Positions 28,570 through 38,135 of a stretch of 64,000 nt of DNA are shown here, piece after piece (the first letter of the stretch is position 1; each line of letters starts with the position of its first letter). Under the pieces are notes generated by a model. That model saw only the letters and a list, made by a program, of their open reading frames with translations, was not told the origin of the DNA and made no database searches. The translations under genes were made by a program, and so were the position numbers. The stretch lies in the NCBI RefSeq assembly GCF_020829665.1, contig NZ_JAIVFT010000001.1, forward strand, positions 62,001 through 126,000, given 5' to 3'. Source of the stretch: Nostoc sp. CHAB 5824 (GTDB taxonomy: Bacteria; Cyanobacteriota; Cyanobacteriia; Cyanobacteriales; Nostocaceae).

Positions 28570-29386
28570 GGTCAACCTCAATCTCAAAAATTAATATCTA
28601 AGTTGTAAAACTGCATCGAAGCTTTGATCTCTGACGAGAAGCCATCCTTGATTGAACACTGCATTGCTCTGATTCTTGAGTTTAAACAAGTGTCCGGACA
28701 TCTAAGTTGGAAGTCGCCACTCAAACTTTTCTCTGCTAAACGTAGTTAAACGTGTCGCTCTCTTGAGCTTGGGGTGTAAGAAGCCCCAGACTAAGCACAC
28801 TGTATCCATTTTGGATGTGTGTCACTAGGGGAGTAAAAAACCAGCAGTTTTACTGTTGGTGGCATTTGTTAGAGTTGGGCGGGTGGATGAGTAAGCCCCA
28901 TACAGAGCGGCATAAGTGCTTGCCTCAAAGAGCGCGAAGAGAGCTGTCTGCTTCGCAATTTGCTTTTGTCTATGGCAAAAGCAGCGTCGCCCAAGTCTTT
29001 TTGTATCATGTATGTGACGCTACTACATACAGCCCATTGTTTGATGGGGAAATCAGCCAGATCATACGATTTTTTTTAACTCAAAATCAAAGTACTCAAA
29101 ATCCAAGAAAGTCTCGTCCGGATCACATCTAGCTGCTGTGGAGGCTATGGTAAAGGTTACTACGCTCTTTTAAAAGCGATCGCAATTACCTTTGATAAAG
29201 ATACAAATCTAGTTATATTCACTCCTTACTCAGGCAAGTGAGGAGATGCGGGACATGGGAATTCCAGAAAAAACCCATTTAGAAGCCTACAGAAGGTTCA
29301 TTTTCTAGAGTAACTACTGGCAAACTAGGGAAAATTAAAAATCTCCGGTAAATTTGAGTTGGCCTCATTTATACGGAAAGGGTGGC
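28570..29386. other. Promoter and spacer region between psbO and the 29387 gene
   Basis: Divergent spacer of about 800 bases. The psbO promoter must lie at its left end. A GGGGTGTAAGAAGCCCC hairpin is at about 28770-28787. The plus-strand open frame at 28815-29132 is rejected because its sequence is low in hydrophobic periodicity and starts and ends in spacer-like sequence. HIP1 site near 29180. Confidence 0.5.
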
Positions 29387-29734
29387 ATGAACGATAACAA
29401 AAATCTTGAATCAGGGGAGTTGTCCTGTAAACTGCAAGCGATCGCAACTGTGGTGTATGATGCAGTTCAGGGTTGTCAAGACGATAGTGTAGCTCTTTTG
29501 GCAATGCTTAGGCAATTAGAGAATTTACACCGAGAGATCCGAGATGGGGTTTTTCAAGAGAGTTTGCCTGTTAACCGTCGGCAACTCTACTCACTACTGA
29601 AAGATATTGAGTCTGAGGGAGGCTGGCCTTACATTGAGCGCATGAGACTACAAGCCTTTTTAGCGAATTTGCCACAAGAGGCTCCCGCAGATCATAATCA
29701 TGAAGTTTTGCAAAGCGATCGCTCATGCGGTTGA
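29387..29734 (+). CDS. Conserved hypothetical protein
   Basis: A 115-residue soluble helical protein, start at the second in-frame ATG (29387), which follows AAAGGGTGG and begins MNDNKNLESGELSCKLQ. Segments AIATVVYDAVQGCQDDSVALLAMLRQLENLHREI and RQLYSLLKDIESEGGWPYIERMRLQAFL look like two helical hairpins. Not recognised; no partner implied by position. The C-terminus (SDRSCG) falls within a HIP1 site, GCGATCGC. Confidence 0.75.
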   Translation: MNDNKNLESGELSCKLQAIATVVYDAVQGCQDDSVALLAMLRQLENLHREIRDGVFQESLPVNRRQLYSLLKDIESEGGWPYIERMRLQAFLANLPQEAPADHNHEVLQSDRSCG

Positions 29735-29819
29735 TAAACTCAAAATAAGTTTCTAGCTTTCAATTAACAACTCTGATCGCCTCATCAACCGCTAAACCAA
29801 GAGCGGTTGCTCATTGAGG

Positions 29820-29945
29820 CTTCAAGCTAATTCGTAATGACGCTCGTTCCGACGCTCGTTCCTCTCTACGAGACGCTGCGCGAACGCTAACGCTGCGCTA
29901 TCGCTACCGCTTCTCTACGAGACGCTACGCGAACGCTAACGTAAT
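29820..29945. repeat. Cluster of Nostoc palindromic repeats
   Basis: Tandem copies of GACGCTCGTTCC, CTCTACGAGACGCTGCGCGAACGCTAACG and relatives, the CTCTACGAGACGCT motif twice in about 55 bases. Lies just past the end of the NTPase/WD40 gene. Confidence 0.75.
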
Positions 29946-29951
29946 TCGTAA

Positions 29952-32900
29952 TTAAAAAGGGTTTTTACTGGTTATACCATCACAAAGAAGGCGATCGCGC
30001 TTTTCAAGATTGTGGTTGTGCTTGAGGTAATCGCCCACCCAGTGGCAACCACGAACAAGCAGATCATCCAGATGTAAATTCCACAGAATTATCGTGTTGT
30101 CATCACTGGCTGATGCTAATGTTTGACCATCTGGGCTAAAACTGACACTTAATACCGCAGCGCGATGCCCATTGAGACTTTTAATTAATTTGCCTTCACG
30201 GCTCCAGAGTTTCACTGTACTATCCCAACTGGCGGCGGCGAGCAATTCACCATTGGGACTAAAAGTCACGGCATTGACGCTATCGCTGTAGCCCTTTAAT
30301 AAGGTTTTTAACAACGTACCATCCCGTCGCCACAGTTTTACGGTGTTATCCCAGCTGGCAGAAGCCAGTAACTCGTCAGTGGGACTAAAGCTGACACCTA
30401 ACACCCAACTGTCATGGGGCGAAAAGGTTTTGAGCAAAGTACCATCCCGTCGCCACAGTTTTACAGTTTGATCATCACTGGCAGAGGCTAGAACCTGACT
30501 ATCAGGACTAAAATTTACGCTATTCACCCAACCCTGATGCCCCACTAAGGTTTTGAGCAACTTGCCCTCACGGTTCCAAAGTTTTACCGTTTTATCTTTG
30601 CTAGCTGATGCCAAAAACTGACCATCGGGGCTGAAATTCACGCTCATCACACTATCGTTATGCCCGTGGAGAGTCATGATTAAAGTACCGTCAAGCCGCC
30701 AAAGTTTTACAGTTTTGTCATAACTTCCTGAGGCCAACATTTCACCCTTTGGGTCAAAACTGACACTAGGAACTTTATTTGTGTGCCCTATCAAAGTTTT
30801 GTAAAGTCGAGTTTTGACCTCGCCACTACTGGTGTATCGTTGCCAAAGTTTGACAGTGCGATCGCTACTACCAGAAGCTAGCAGATGACCGTCGGGACTC
30901 CAAACAACGCTCAAAACTCGATCCTGATGCCCTTGAAGAATAGACGGTGTTGGGGCATCTAAACTCCATAGTTTCACGTTTTTGTCGAAACTTCCTGAAG
31001 CCAGCAATTTATTATTTGGGCTGAAAGCGATGGTGACGACAGCATCGCTGTGTCCTTTGAAGGTTTTGAGTAAAGTTCCAGTGATACTCCAGAGATTTAT
31101 GGTATTGTCTTCGCCTGCGGAAGCTAACTTTTTACTATCGGAACTAAAGCTTAAACTCCAGACTGTACCGTTATGCTGCCGTAAAGTTTTGTAAGGACGA
31201 AAGTCAAAACCGTCTTTGGTGCTGTTACTCTCCCGCCGCCAAAGTTTTACTGTCTTGTCTCGACCTGTTGACGCCAAGAATTTACTATCCGGGCTGAAAA
31301 CAGCTACAATCACACCCTGCTGATGTCCCTGCAAAGTTGTAACGAGGCTACCGTTGCGTCGCCAAATTTTCACTGTCTTGTCGTCGCTGGCCGAGACGAT
31401 AAATTGACCATTAGGGCTGAAGTTTACCCAGTTAACCCACCCTCGATGTCCTCTCAGTATTTTTACTACGCTACCATCTTTGCGCCAGAGTTTTACCGTT
31501 TTATCCTTACTGGCGGTACTTAATAATTCGCCATCGGGACTGAAATTAACGCTATAAACCCAATCTTTATGTCCTTTCAGGGTTTTATATGGCTTAGGGT
31601 CAAACTCACCTGTAACCGGGTTTTTGCGCCAGATTTGCACTGTTTTGTCGAGGCTGGCGGACGCTAAAGTTTGACCATCAGGGCTGAAACTTACACAGGT
31701 GACAGCATCAGTGTGACCCTTGAGGGTTTGGAGTAAGGTACCGTCAGGACGCCAAATTTTCACCGTCTGATCTCGGCTACCTGATGCTAGCAACTTACCA
31801 TCAGGACTGAAAGTTACTCCCCAGACAATATCAATGTGCCCTTCCAGGCGGTTAACCTCTGTTACCCCATAAACTGCCTGTTGGAGGGCTGTCACCACCC
31901 GCATTCGGGTATCTGGTTGCACGGCCTCTGCCTGCTTAAGTCCTCTCCAAGCCCGCAAACTTTCTAATAGGGCATCAAACTCTTTATTAGAGGCAAATAG
32001 AGCTTCGCTAGCAGCAGTGATCGCACTAATTTTTAAGTTGCTTTCACTGTGTTCAGCTCGTAGAGTTTGGCGGATTGCTGCTCTTTTTTGCAAGTCGGCT
32101 TGCCACCATAATCCTGCTATTGTTCCCCCCATGATTGCCAGTACTGCACCTGCTATCCGTGCTTCCCGGAGTCGCCGTTGCAATACCAAATTGAGTTGCT
32201 TTTGACTAAGTTGTTGGGCTACTTCAGCTTTAGTTTTTTCAAGTTTGATTTTTTCTAATTCGGCAAGCATACCATAATTGTTCTTTTGGCGAATTGGTTC
32301 AACTAAATAATCGTGAACTAGTTGGTAGCGATCGCCTAACTCTTCTCTAACTAGCAACACCAGACCCGAACCCACCAATATTTCTAAAATCAGTTCCCCA
32401 ACTCTGTCAAAGCCTGATATTCTATCTTGCTCATGATTATTAACCAATACAGCCGCTAAATCAGCCTTAGTTTTTAACGGTCGCGTGCCCTTTTCATCAG
32501 TTAACTCAAATAATAATTTCCAACTTAATTCTTCATTCTCCTGACCACAGTCCTTAATAACCTCTCCAAGCCAGCGTTCCACCAATTTTGCCGAGCCGCC
32601 GCAAAGCTTATATTGCCCAAGTGTGGTAATGTTTTCTATTTGTAGTTGAGCACCGACTATTTGTAATTCAATTGGATGTACTTCGTCTAGTTCTCCTGTT
32701 AAATCCTGGACTAATTGGTTAATTAATTCATCACTTAGTTCATAATGTGAATGTTGAGTAAGACTGTGAATTATAGCTTTAGCATCCTGGCTAGAGAACT
32801 TTCCTAAATAGTAGCGTATGTCCTTATCGAGAATATTTTTATTAATTATGCCTAAATCATATAGCCCAATACTATTTTTCTGACTCAGACGTTCAAATTC

Positions 32901-35003
32901 TAACAAATGATGTAAATAATCTTCTCTTAATGAAAGAATAATTTTTACAAATGAAATATTTAGACACTCGCTCAAAAACTTGTAAAACTCTATTCTTTGT
33001 GTGGGAAAATTACTAGCAAAGAAAAATTCTTCAAACTGATCTAATATGATAACTATTGTACAATTGCGCTCAGATGCTAATCGGATTTTCTCTAGCAGAA
33101 TAGTAGGTGTAGAGTCCAGATTAACCGATATTCCTATCTGTGCTAATGCTTGGTTTAGACTACTTACCAAAACTGTAATCCAATCAGTGTAAACAGATAA
33201 AACAATAGGTATAGGAATGCGCTCACCGATCACTTTTCCCTTAAGTGCGGGGACTAAACCAGCTTTGAGAATTGAACTTTTACCTACACCTGATGGCCCA
33301 TAAATTACTGTGAGTTTATAGTCAGCGCGAGTAATTCTTTCAATCAAACGATTGACATCTTGCTGTCGTCCAGAAGCAGATATTTCTTGGGCAACTCCCT
33401 CAGGAATAAAGGGTATTTTTTGAGATTCCAATGCTGGGTTAATTCTAGAGCGTTGCGGCTGCAATTGACTTGCTCCGATGAAGGCACGAAAGCCATACTG
33501 ATGTTCTATTTGAATTTTTTCTTGCTTGAGCTTAAAGGCTTGTGTATAGTCATGACGCTCAAAAAAGTAAAGCGATCGCAGTTCCCCTAAAATCTCTAAG
33601 TAAAGTGATGGTTGATGTTGTAGCTCACAAACTACCCTTGCCCATTCCAAGTTATTGATAGCCTCCTCCCACTCTCCTAGATGCCGTTGTGTACGTGCTA
33701 GCAATAAAAGATACCAACTTTCTTGCCGTCGTCTTTGCAAAGCATCTTGCAGAGAAATTTCTGTTGCTTCTTCGGAAATAGAAAGTGCTGTACTCGCTAA
33801 TTCGTGAGCCAGTACCCAATTCGATTCAGAAGCTGCCACATTTGCCAAAAAGCCATAACTTTGAGCAACTTGTGCGGAAGTTCCATAAGTTTTATGTAGA
33901 TTTAATGACTTTTGAGCTAATTCTTTTAAGTCATCCCAGGCTTGTAAACGTTGCAGCATTTCACAAGCAGGCAAAATAAATTTAGCAACTAAGTCTTCTC
34001 TTTGTACCTCCTCCAATATTTCTAGGCATTGTTTAAACCACAAGAGAGCATGTTCGCAATACCTACTATTACTATTTTGGTATAAATCTGCCATCCGGTG
34101 ATAACACAGCCCCAGATGGAATAGTACTATTGCTTGCTTGAGTAAAGACGAGGGAAGGGTAGGGTGAGGACATGAGAAAAGCAAAGAAGAATTACCATCC
34201 CACCCTGCTACTCTTTTTGTTTCCTGCTGCCACAATGCTAGGCTTCTTTGATAATTGGCTAAAGCACCATTAATTTGATCATTGGCGTATTTATCTCGCC
34301 CCAACACAAATTCTAAACTAGCTTCTAATCCTGGTGTTAATTGAACGCCATATAGACGCAGCAAATCATTACGGGCTGATTCTATTTCGTGACGGTGTTG
34401 AGACTTAGGATCTAAATCTAGGGAGGCATTAGATAAAAATGTTTCAGCACCTGCTTCTAAAACTTTGGCAAATAGAGAATCTTCCTCTTCGTGGATCAAA
34501 GCAATTAAATCTGCTTTTGCCATTTCAAATTTAATAGTGGTTGCAGCCCAGCTTTTGAAATCAGGTGCTAATCTTGAAAGCAATGATGCGACTTCATCTT
34601 GTAACCACAATACCACTGGAAATGGAAAAGTCGCAGCATAGATATCTCGTGCTTGGTTGATGCCTGTAAGTAAGTTTTCAAGGTCGATAATTGACTCAAT
34701 ACCGAAAACCATAACAGCAGATGGCAAAGAGTCTGTAAGGACGGCAGGATTATCGAGAAATAGTTCTGAGACTATTGTGCTGTGTAAAGAAGTAGTTGAT
34801 GGATTGAGAACGATTTCTCTGATATTGATGTCTTTAGTGTGCGAGCGAATATTTTCTAACATTTGCTCACGTAATTGCCCATAGTTACAGCGAACTAAAA
34901 TTAAGGCAAATTGACCTTCCGAGAGCGCGATCGCTCTAATCAGCCTTTGCAAAGTATGCTGATTTTCTTTGGTGTAGACGCGTAGCTGCTTATCATTAGT
35001 CAT
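29952..35003 (-). CDS. TPR / STAND NTPase / WD40 signalling protein
   Basis: A 1683-residue protein. Residues 1-185 form a domain with a degenerate P-loop (RCNYGQLRE) and a VMVFGIES strand, as in some cyanobacterial NTPase adaptors. Residues 230-500 are TPR-like helices. A STAND-type NTPase follows, Walker A GPSGVGKSS at 569-577 and Walker B VIILDQFEEFF at 651-661. A coiled region and a likely membrane segment (950-967, AGAVLAIMGGTIAGLWW) lead to 14 WD40 repeats from about 1054 to 1650, enough for two seven-blade propellers. STAND proteins act as ligand-gated switches, and the WD40 part would sense or dock. It follows a P-loop ATPase gene on the same strand, 89 bases upstream. The ligand and output are unknown, and no toxic effector domain is evident at the ends. 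Confidence 0.9.
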   Translation of the reverse strand: MTNDKQLRVYTKENQHTLQRLIRAIALSEGQFALILVRCNYGQLREQMLENIRSHTKDINIREIVLNPSTTSLHSTIVSELFLDNPAVLTDSLPSAVMVFGIESIIDLENLLTGINQARDIYAATFPFPVVLWLQDEVASLLSRLAPDFKSWAATTIKFEMAKADLIALIHEEEDSLFAKVLEAGAETFLSNASLDLDPKSQHRHEIESARNDLLRLYGVQLTPGLEASLEFVLGRDKYANDQINGALANYQRSLALWQQETKRVAGWDGNSSLLFSCPHPTLPSSLLKQAIVLFHLGLCYHRMADLYQNSNSRYCEHALLWFKQCLEILEEVQREDLVAKFILPACEMLQRLQAWDDLKELAQKSLNLHKTYGTSAQVAQSYGFLANVAASESNWVLAHELASTALSISEEATEISLQDALQRRRQESWYLLLLARTQRHLGEWEEAINNLEWARVVCELQHQPSLYLEILGELRSLYFFERHDYTQAFKLKQEKIQIEHQYGFRAFIGASQLQPQRSRINPALESQKIPFIPEGVAQEISASGRQQDVNRLIERITRADYKLTVIYGPSGVGKSSILKAGLVPALKGKVIGERIPIPIVLSVYTDWITVLVSSLNQALAQIGISVNLDSTPTILLEKIRLASERNCTIVIILDQFEEFFFASNFPTQRIEFYKFLSECLNISFVKIILSLREDYLHHLLEFERLSQKNSIGLYDLGIINKNILDKDIRYYLGKFSSQDAKAIIHSLTQHSHYELSDELINQLVQDLTGELDEVHPIELQIVGAQLQIENITTLGQYKLCGGSAKLVERWLGEVIKDCGQENEELSWKLLFELTDEKGTRPLKTKADLAAVLVNNHEQDRISGFDRVGELILEILVGSGLVLLVREELGDRYQLVHDYLVEPIRQKNNYGMLAELEKIKLEKTKAEVAQQLSQKQLNLVLQRRLREARIAGAVLAIMGGTIAGLWWQADLQKRAAIRQTLRAEHSESNLKISAITAASEALFASNKEFDALLESLRAWRGLKQAEAVQPDTRMRVVTALQQAVYGVTEVNRLEGHIDIVWGVTFSPDGKLLASGSRDQTVKIWRPDGTLLQTLKGHTDAVTCVSFSPDGQTLASASLDKTVQIWRKNPVTGEFDPKPYKTLKGHKDWVYSVNFSPDGELLSTASKDKTVKLWRKDGSVVKILRGHRGWVNWVNFSPNGQFIVSASDDKTVKIWRRNGSLVTTLQGHQQGVIVAVFSPDSKFLASTGRDKTVKLWRRESNSTKDGFDFRPYKTLRQHNGTVWSLSFSSDSKKLASAGEDNTINLWSITGTLLKTFKGHSDAVVTIAFSPNNKLLASGSFDKNVKLWSLDAPTPSILQGHQDRVLSVVWSPDGHLLASGSSDRTVKLWQRYTSSGEVKTRLYKTLIGHTNKVPSVSFDPKGEMLASGSYDKTVKLWRLDGTLIMTLHGHNDSVMSVNFSPDGQFLASASKDKTVKLWNREGKLLKTLVGHQGWVNSVNFSPDSQVLASASDDQTVKLWRRDGTLLKTFSPHDSWVLGVSFSPTDELLASASWDNTVKLWRRDGTLLKTLLKGYSDSVNAVTFSPNGELLAAASWDSTVKLWSREGKLIKSLNGHRAAVLSVSFSPDGQTLASASDDNTIILWNLHLDDLLVRGCHWVGDYLKHNHNLEKRDRLLCDGITSKNPF

Positions 35004-35085
35004 TGGTTATTAGTCATTAGTTATTGATCACTAGTCACTAGTTATTAGTCATTAGTCGAAAGACCAATGACTAATGACTCACCCA
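35004..35085. repeat. Heptad repeats between the two NTPase genes
   Basis: TTAGTCATTAGTTATTGATCACTAG-type heptads with an inverted stretch (CCAATGACTAATGACTC) fill the gap between the paired NTPase genes, so the joint transcript can fold into a long hairpin between them. Confidence 0.75.
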
Positions 35086-35091
35086 GGACTA

Positions 35092-36423
35092 TTACTTGTT
35101 TTGTTGCCAAGCAAGGACTTTTTCTGTTTCTGCTAAGGCTGGACTGATGCCAAACCAGCGCCCCAGAGGATCACGATATTCAAACAGATACATGCTTCGT
35201 AGCAAGCTCTGGTAGTCAGACTCACCTTTAACTCTCTGCTGCTGCACTACTTCAAACAATAACTCCCACTGGGATTCATCAATAGCTAATAGCAGATCGT
35301 CGCGGTAGTCCTTGATCACGGCTTCTAAGCAGTCCCTAGAAAAAGGTGGATCTTGTCGTTGCAGGCAGCTATAAAGTAAACCCAATAAGTTACGAATGTG
35401 ACCACCACTAACGCGACACAGACGATCCAAGGTTTGGGAGTTATCAAATAATTCTGTAATTAATAAAAGCCTCCCATTCAAAGGAACTTCTGGAAAAGCT
35501 CTTGCTAAGACTAACTGGCGCACTAGTGACATCCCTGGTTCGTAGTCACTGCCATCTCTTTGGCGCACTAATACCATCGGTAGTACTTTTGGCGCAATCC
35601 CTCCCCCCAGGCGATTTTTTAGTGTCTCGTACTCATTGGAGAAAATTAACGTTAGGGGAATAGTGTAAACTAGGTGGCATTTGAGTCGGCGTAACTGTTC
35701 GCCTCGGTCGATGAAGAGATATTCTGGTTGTGATCGCCCCGATGCTAAAGGACGCATATCCACTCGATCCAAATTATCTACAATCACTACCAGCCCTTTT
35801 TGACCCCGCAGCTTTAGCTGTTCAACAGCCTTTTCTAAAATTTCTTCGTTAATCGCTTGCAAAATACTATTAGTACGTGGTTCCAAATATTGCCTTAGTT
35901 GATTACGCATCTGGGTGCTATCTTTGGTTTTGGCAGTAATTTTGGCAATACCCAACGACAACTCTGCTTGTCCAGAAAGCTCTATGGGGCTTTGCAAAAA
36001 ATCGCCTACTTCTTTAAACAAATTGGTAAAGTAACCAGGTTTGAGTTTGATGCTAATCCCTTCTAAACTGGCACTGACTTGACGAGCTACACTCAGTAAA
36101 ATATCGCTGACATCAATATCCGCCATATCTAAGTCTTGACTGGATTCAAAATAAACCACATGAAATCCCGCCAATTCTAGTTCTGTCTTCAGGCGCTGCA
36201 ATTCCGTTGACTTACCGCAGCCAATGTGACCCGTAAATAACTGGCAAGTTGGCTCATCAGGAGAAATCCGACAGATAGTCCGCTGCAATTCTTCGACAAT
36301 CTTGCAACCACGGACATCAGCAAAATCTATGTAATACTGGCGATCTAGTGCGTTACTTATATTAAGCGTGTAACTGGGGTTACATGCCTTATAAAAACGT
36401 GACAAATTTAATGTCGTTCTCAT
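35092..36423 (-). CDS. P-loop ATPase paired with the WD40 NTPase
   Basis: A 443-residue cytosolic ATPase. Walker A is TGHIGCGKST (64-73) and Walker B GLVVIVDNLDRV (210-221), with an upstream YFESSQDLDMADIDVSD segment, as in AAA/STAND-like signalling ATPases. Downstream, the MRPLASGRSQPEYLFIDRGEQL loop and GGHIRNLLGLLYSC look like sensor and lid parts. The C-terminus (WELLFEVVQQQRVKG, RWFGISPAL) is unlike any domain I recognise. It sits upstream of the 1683-residue NTPase in the same direction with only a repeat between, so the two are likely one operon and may act together. Confidence 0.8.
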   Translation of the reverse strand: MRTTLNLSRFYKACNPSYTLNISNALDRQYYIDFADVRGCKIVEELQRTICRISPDEPTCQLFTGHIGCGKSTELQRLKTELELAGFHVVYFESSQDLDMADIDVSDILLSVARQVSASLEGISIKLKPGYFTNLFKEVGDFLQSPIELSGQAELSLGIAKITAKTKDSTQMRNQLRQYLEPRTNSILQAINEEILEKAVEQLKLRGQKGLVVIVDNLDRVDMRPLASGRSQPEYLFIDRGEQLRRLKCHLVYTIPLTLIFSNEYETLKNRLGGGIAPKVLPMVLVRQRDGSDYEPGMSLVRQLVLARAFPEVPLNGRLLLITELFDNSQTLDRLCRVSGGHIRNLLGLLYSCLQRQDPPFSRDCLEAVIKDYRDDLLLAIDESQWELLFEVVQQQRVKGESDYQSLLRSMYLFEYRDPLGRWFGISPALAETEKVLAWQQNK

Positions 36424-37280
36424 GTTATGTAGAGGTGTATGTAGACGTGTATGTAGATGCAGTTTAATTCGTATTTTTTATACAAAAATCTCTAACCTAG
36501 ATGTAGGCACACGACTAATTCGCAAGTTGTTAGTATCTTGCCAAAGACAGCACTTATTACAGGATCACTGTCAGTAGCTGTCAGTAATATAGTAGAGATT
36601 TAATTGACCCTAATAACCTTAAACATATCTGTCCTTTTTACACCTGCTGTTGAGGTTTTGACAATCTTTAGCTCTTATTTGACCTAGTACAAACCTTTGT
36701 GGCTGAATAAATCAGTAAAAAAAGCTACAAGAGAGTATGGTTCTCAGTTTTTATAGCTGATGTGTAGGACTGGTATGAATTATAGCAAGCTATACAGAGA
36801 TTGAGGAATATTTGTCTATCATTTCACATTCTATTTGTCAAGAAAACAAAATCATAAATATCTAAATTAATATTTTGTAACCTTTAGGGAAGAAATCTTT
36901 GATGATCACTTGTCGAAAAGACTACACTCAGTTAAAAATGGACACCGGAAACTTTAATCGAAATGATGACTAGTAGTTCGCTTTCGTGACGAAAGCGGGG
37001 TAAAGGGGAAGGTAGGGCCCCCATGAAGTGGGGATAAGGGGCAGGGGGAAAGGTTTTAAATCCCTTACCCTTTTCCCTTTCCCCTTTCCCCAGCCCTCAC
37101 AAGCGCATTTTTGGGTTGGCAGACTACTAGCGCCACGATTTTTGTATAGTTACTGTAAAGTGTTACTAAAAATAAAAAAGTCTTGACGAGAGCGGCTAAG
37201 AGATGCCAACAGTGTTTACTGAAATTAATAATGATATGAGGGCATCAAGGAATTTGGACTGCAATCAGAAAGGAGTTTGA
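36424..37280. other. Spacer with a hairpin and purine/pyrimidine tracts
   Basis: AT-rich, likely holding the promoter of the ATPase pair on the left and of ftsQ on the right. A perfect hairpin CGCTTTCG-TGA-CGAAAGCG is at 36979-36997. From 37000 to 37100 GGGGAAGG-type and CCTTTCCCC-type tracts are complementary and could fold on each other. No gene seen. Confidence 0.55.
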
Positions 37281-38135
37281 ATGGCTGGCATAATATCAGT
37301 TTCCCGCACGGATCTAGCCCAGCGTCGTAAGAAATTACGTCGGCAGCGGCAGATGAGAATTATTCAGGCTATTTGGCGAACCTTTGCCATTACCGGTTTG
37401 GCGGGTGGATTGCTGTGGGTGGCTGTCCAACCAGTGTGGGTGTTAAAAACTCCCAAACAAGTAGTGATGAAATCAGGCAATCAATTACTGTCGGATGAAA
37501 CAACTCAGTCTCTGTTGGTGCTATCTTACCCCCAGTCTTTATGGCGGATTGAACCGACAGCGATCGCTAACTCTTTGAAGAAACAACCAACTATTGCCCA
37601 AGCGATCGTGAGACGCCGCCTTTTTCCTCCTGGATTAAACATCGAAATCCAAGAGCGAGTCCCTGTAGCCGTGACTCAAACAGCAAGTGAGCAAAATCAG
37701 ACCACTGGCAACAAAAAAGTCACAATTGGCTTACTAGATGCAAGTGGGGCCTGGATGCCTTTAGAAAAATACACATCACTCAATCCCACTAAAAAATTAC
37801 CCAATCTCAGAGTTATTGGATTGCCCAAACAATACTGTCTCTACTGGACTCAACTTCATCAAGCTGTCAGCCAAAGTGCCGTAAGAGTTATCGAAATTGA
37901 TTGCCAAAATCCAGCGAATTTAATTTTGAAAACAGAACTAGGAAATGTGCATCTTGGTGTTCCAGGCCCTCAGCTGTCTGAACAAATTAAGGTACTCGCC
38001 CAAATGCGCCATTTAGCAGCAAAACTCAATTTCGGTCAAATAGAGTATATTGATCTGAAAAATCCCGACTTTCCCTTAGTACAAATGAACCAAAAAGACC
38101 AAAAACTAACTCCCAAAATCCCTAAAAATATCTAG
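37281..38135 (+). CDS. ftsQ: Cell division protein FtsQ
   Basis: A 284-residue bitopic membrane protein. A basic N-terminus (RRKKLRRQRQMR) leads to one membrane helix (about 29-50, IWRTFAITGLAGGLLWVAV), then the POTRA-like region (residues 57-130, VVMKSGNQLLSDE, then VRRRLFPPGLNIEIQERVPVAV) and the FtsQ/DivIB beta domain. It links divisome subunits at midcell. Ribosome-binding sequence AAAGGAG stands seven bases before the ATG. ftsZ follows about 1.07 kb downstream in the same direction, the arrangement common in cyanobacteria. Confidence 0.93.
   Translation: MAGIISVSRTDLAQRRKKLRRQRQMRIIQAIWRTFAITGLAGGLLWVAVQPVWVLKTPKQVVMKSGNQLLSDETTQSLLVLSYPQSLWRIEPTAIANSLKKQPTIAQAIVRRRLFPPGLNIEIQERVPVAVTQTASEQNQTTGNKKVTIGLLDASGAWMPLEKYTSLNPTKKLPNLRVIGLPKQYCLYWTQLHQAVSQSAVRVIEIDCQNPANLILKTELGNVHLGVPGPQLSEQIKVLAQMRHLAAKLNFGQIEYIDLKNPDFPLVQMNQKDQKLTPKIPKNI

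Noticed and set aside
28570..28587. TTG start of PsbO
   Set aside because: The ATG at 28569 has a proper GAGG and starts the known signal peptide.
28815..29132. Plus-strand 105-residue frame upstream of the 29387 gene
   Set aside because: Poor composition, no ribosome-binding sequence, overlaps spacer-like sequence.
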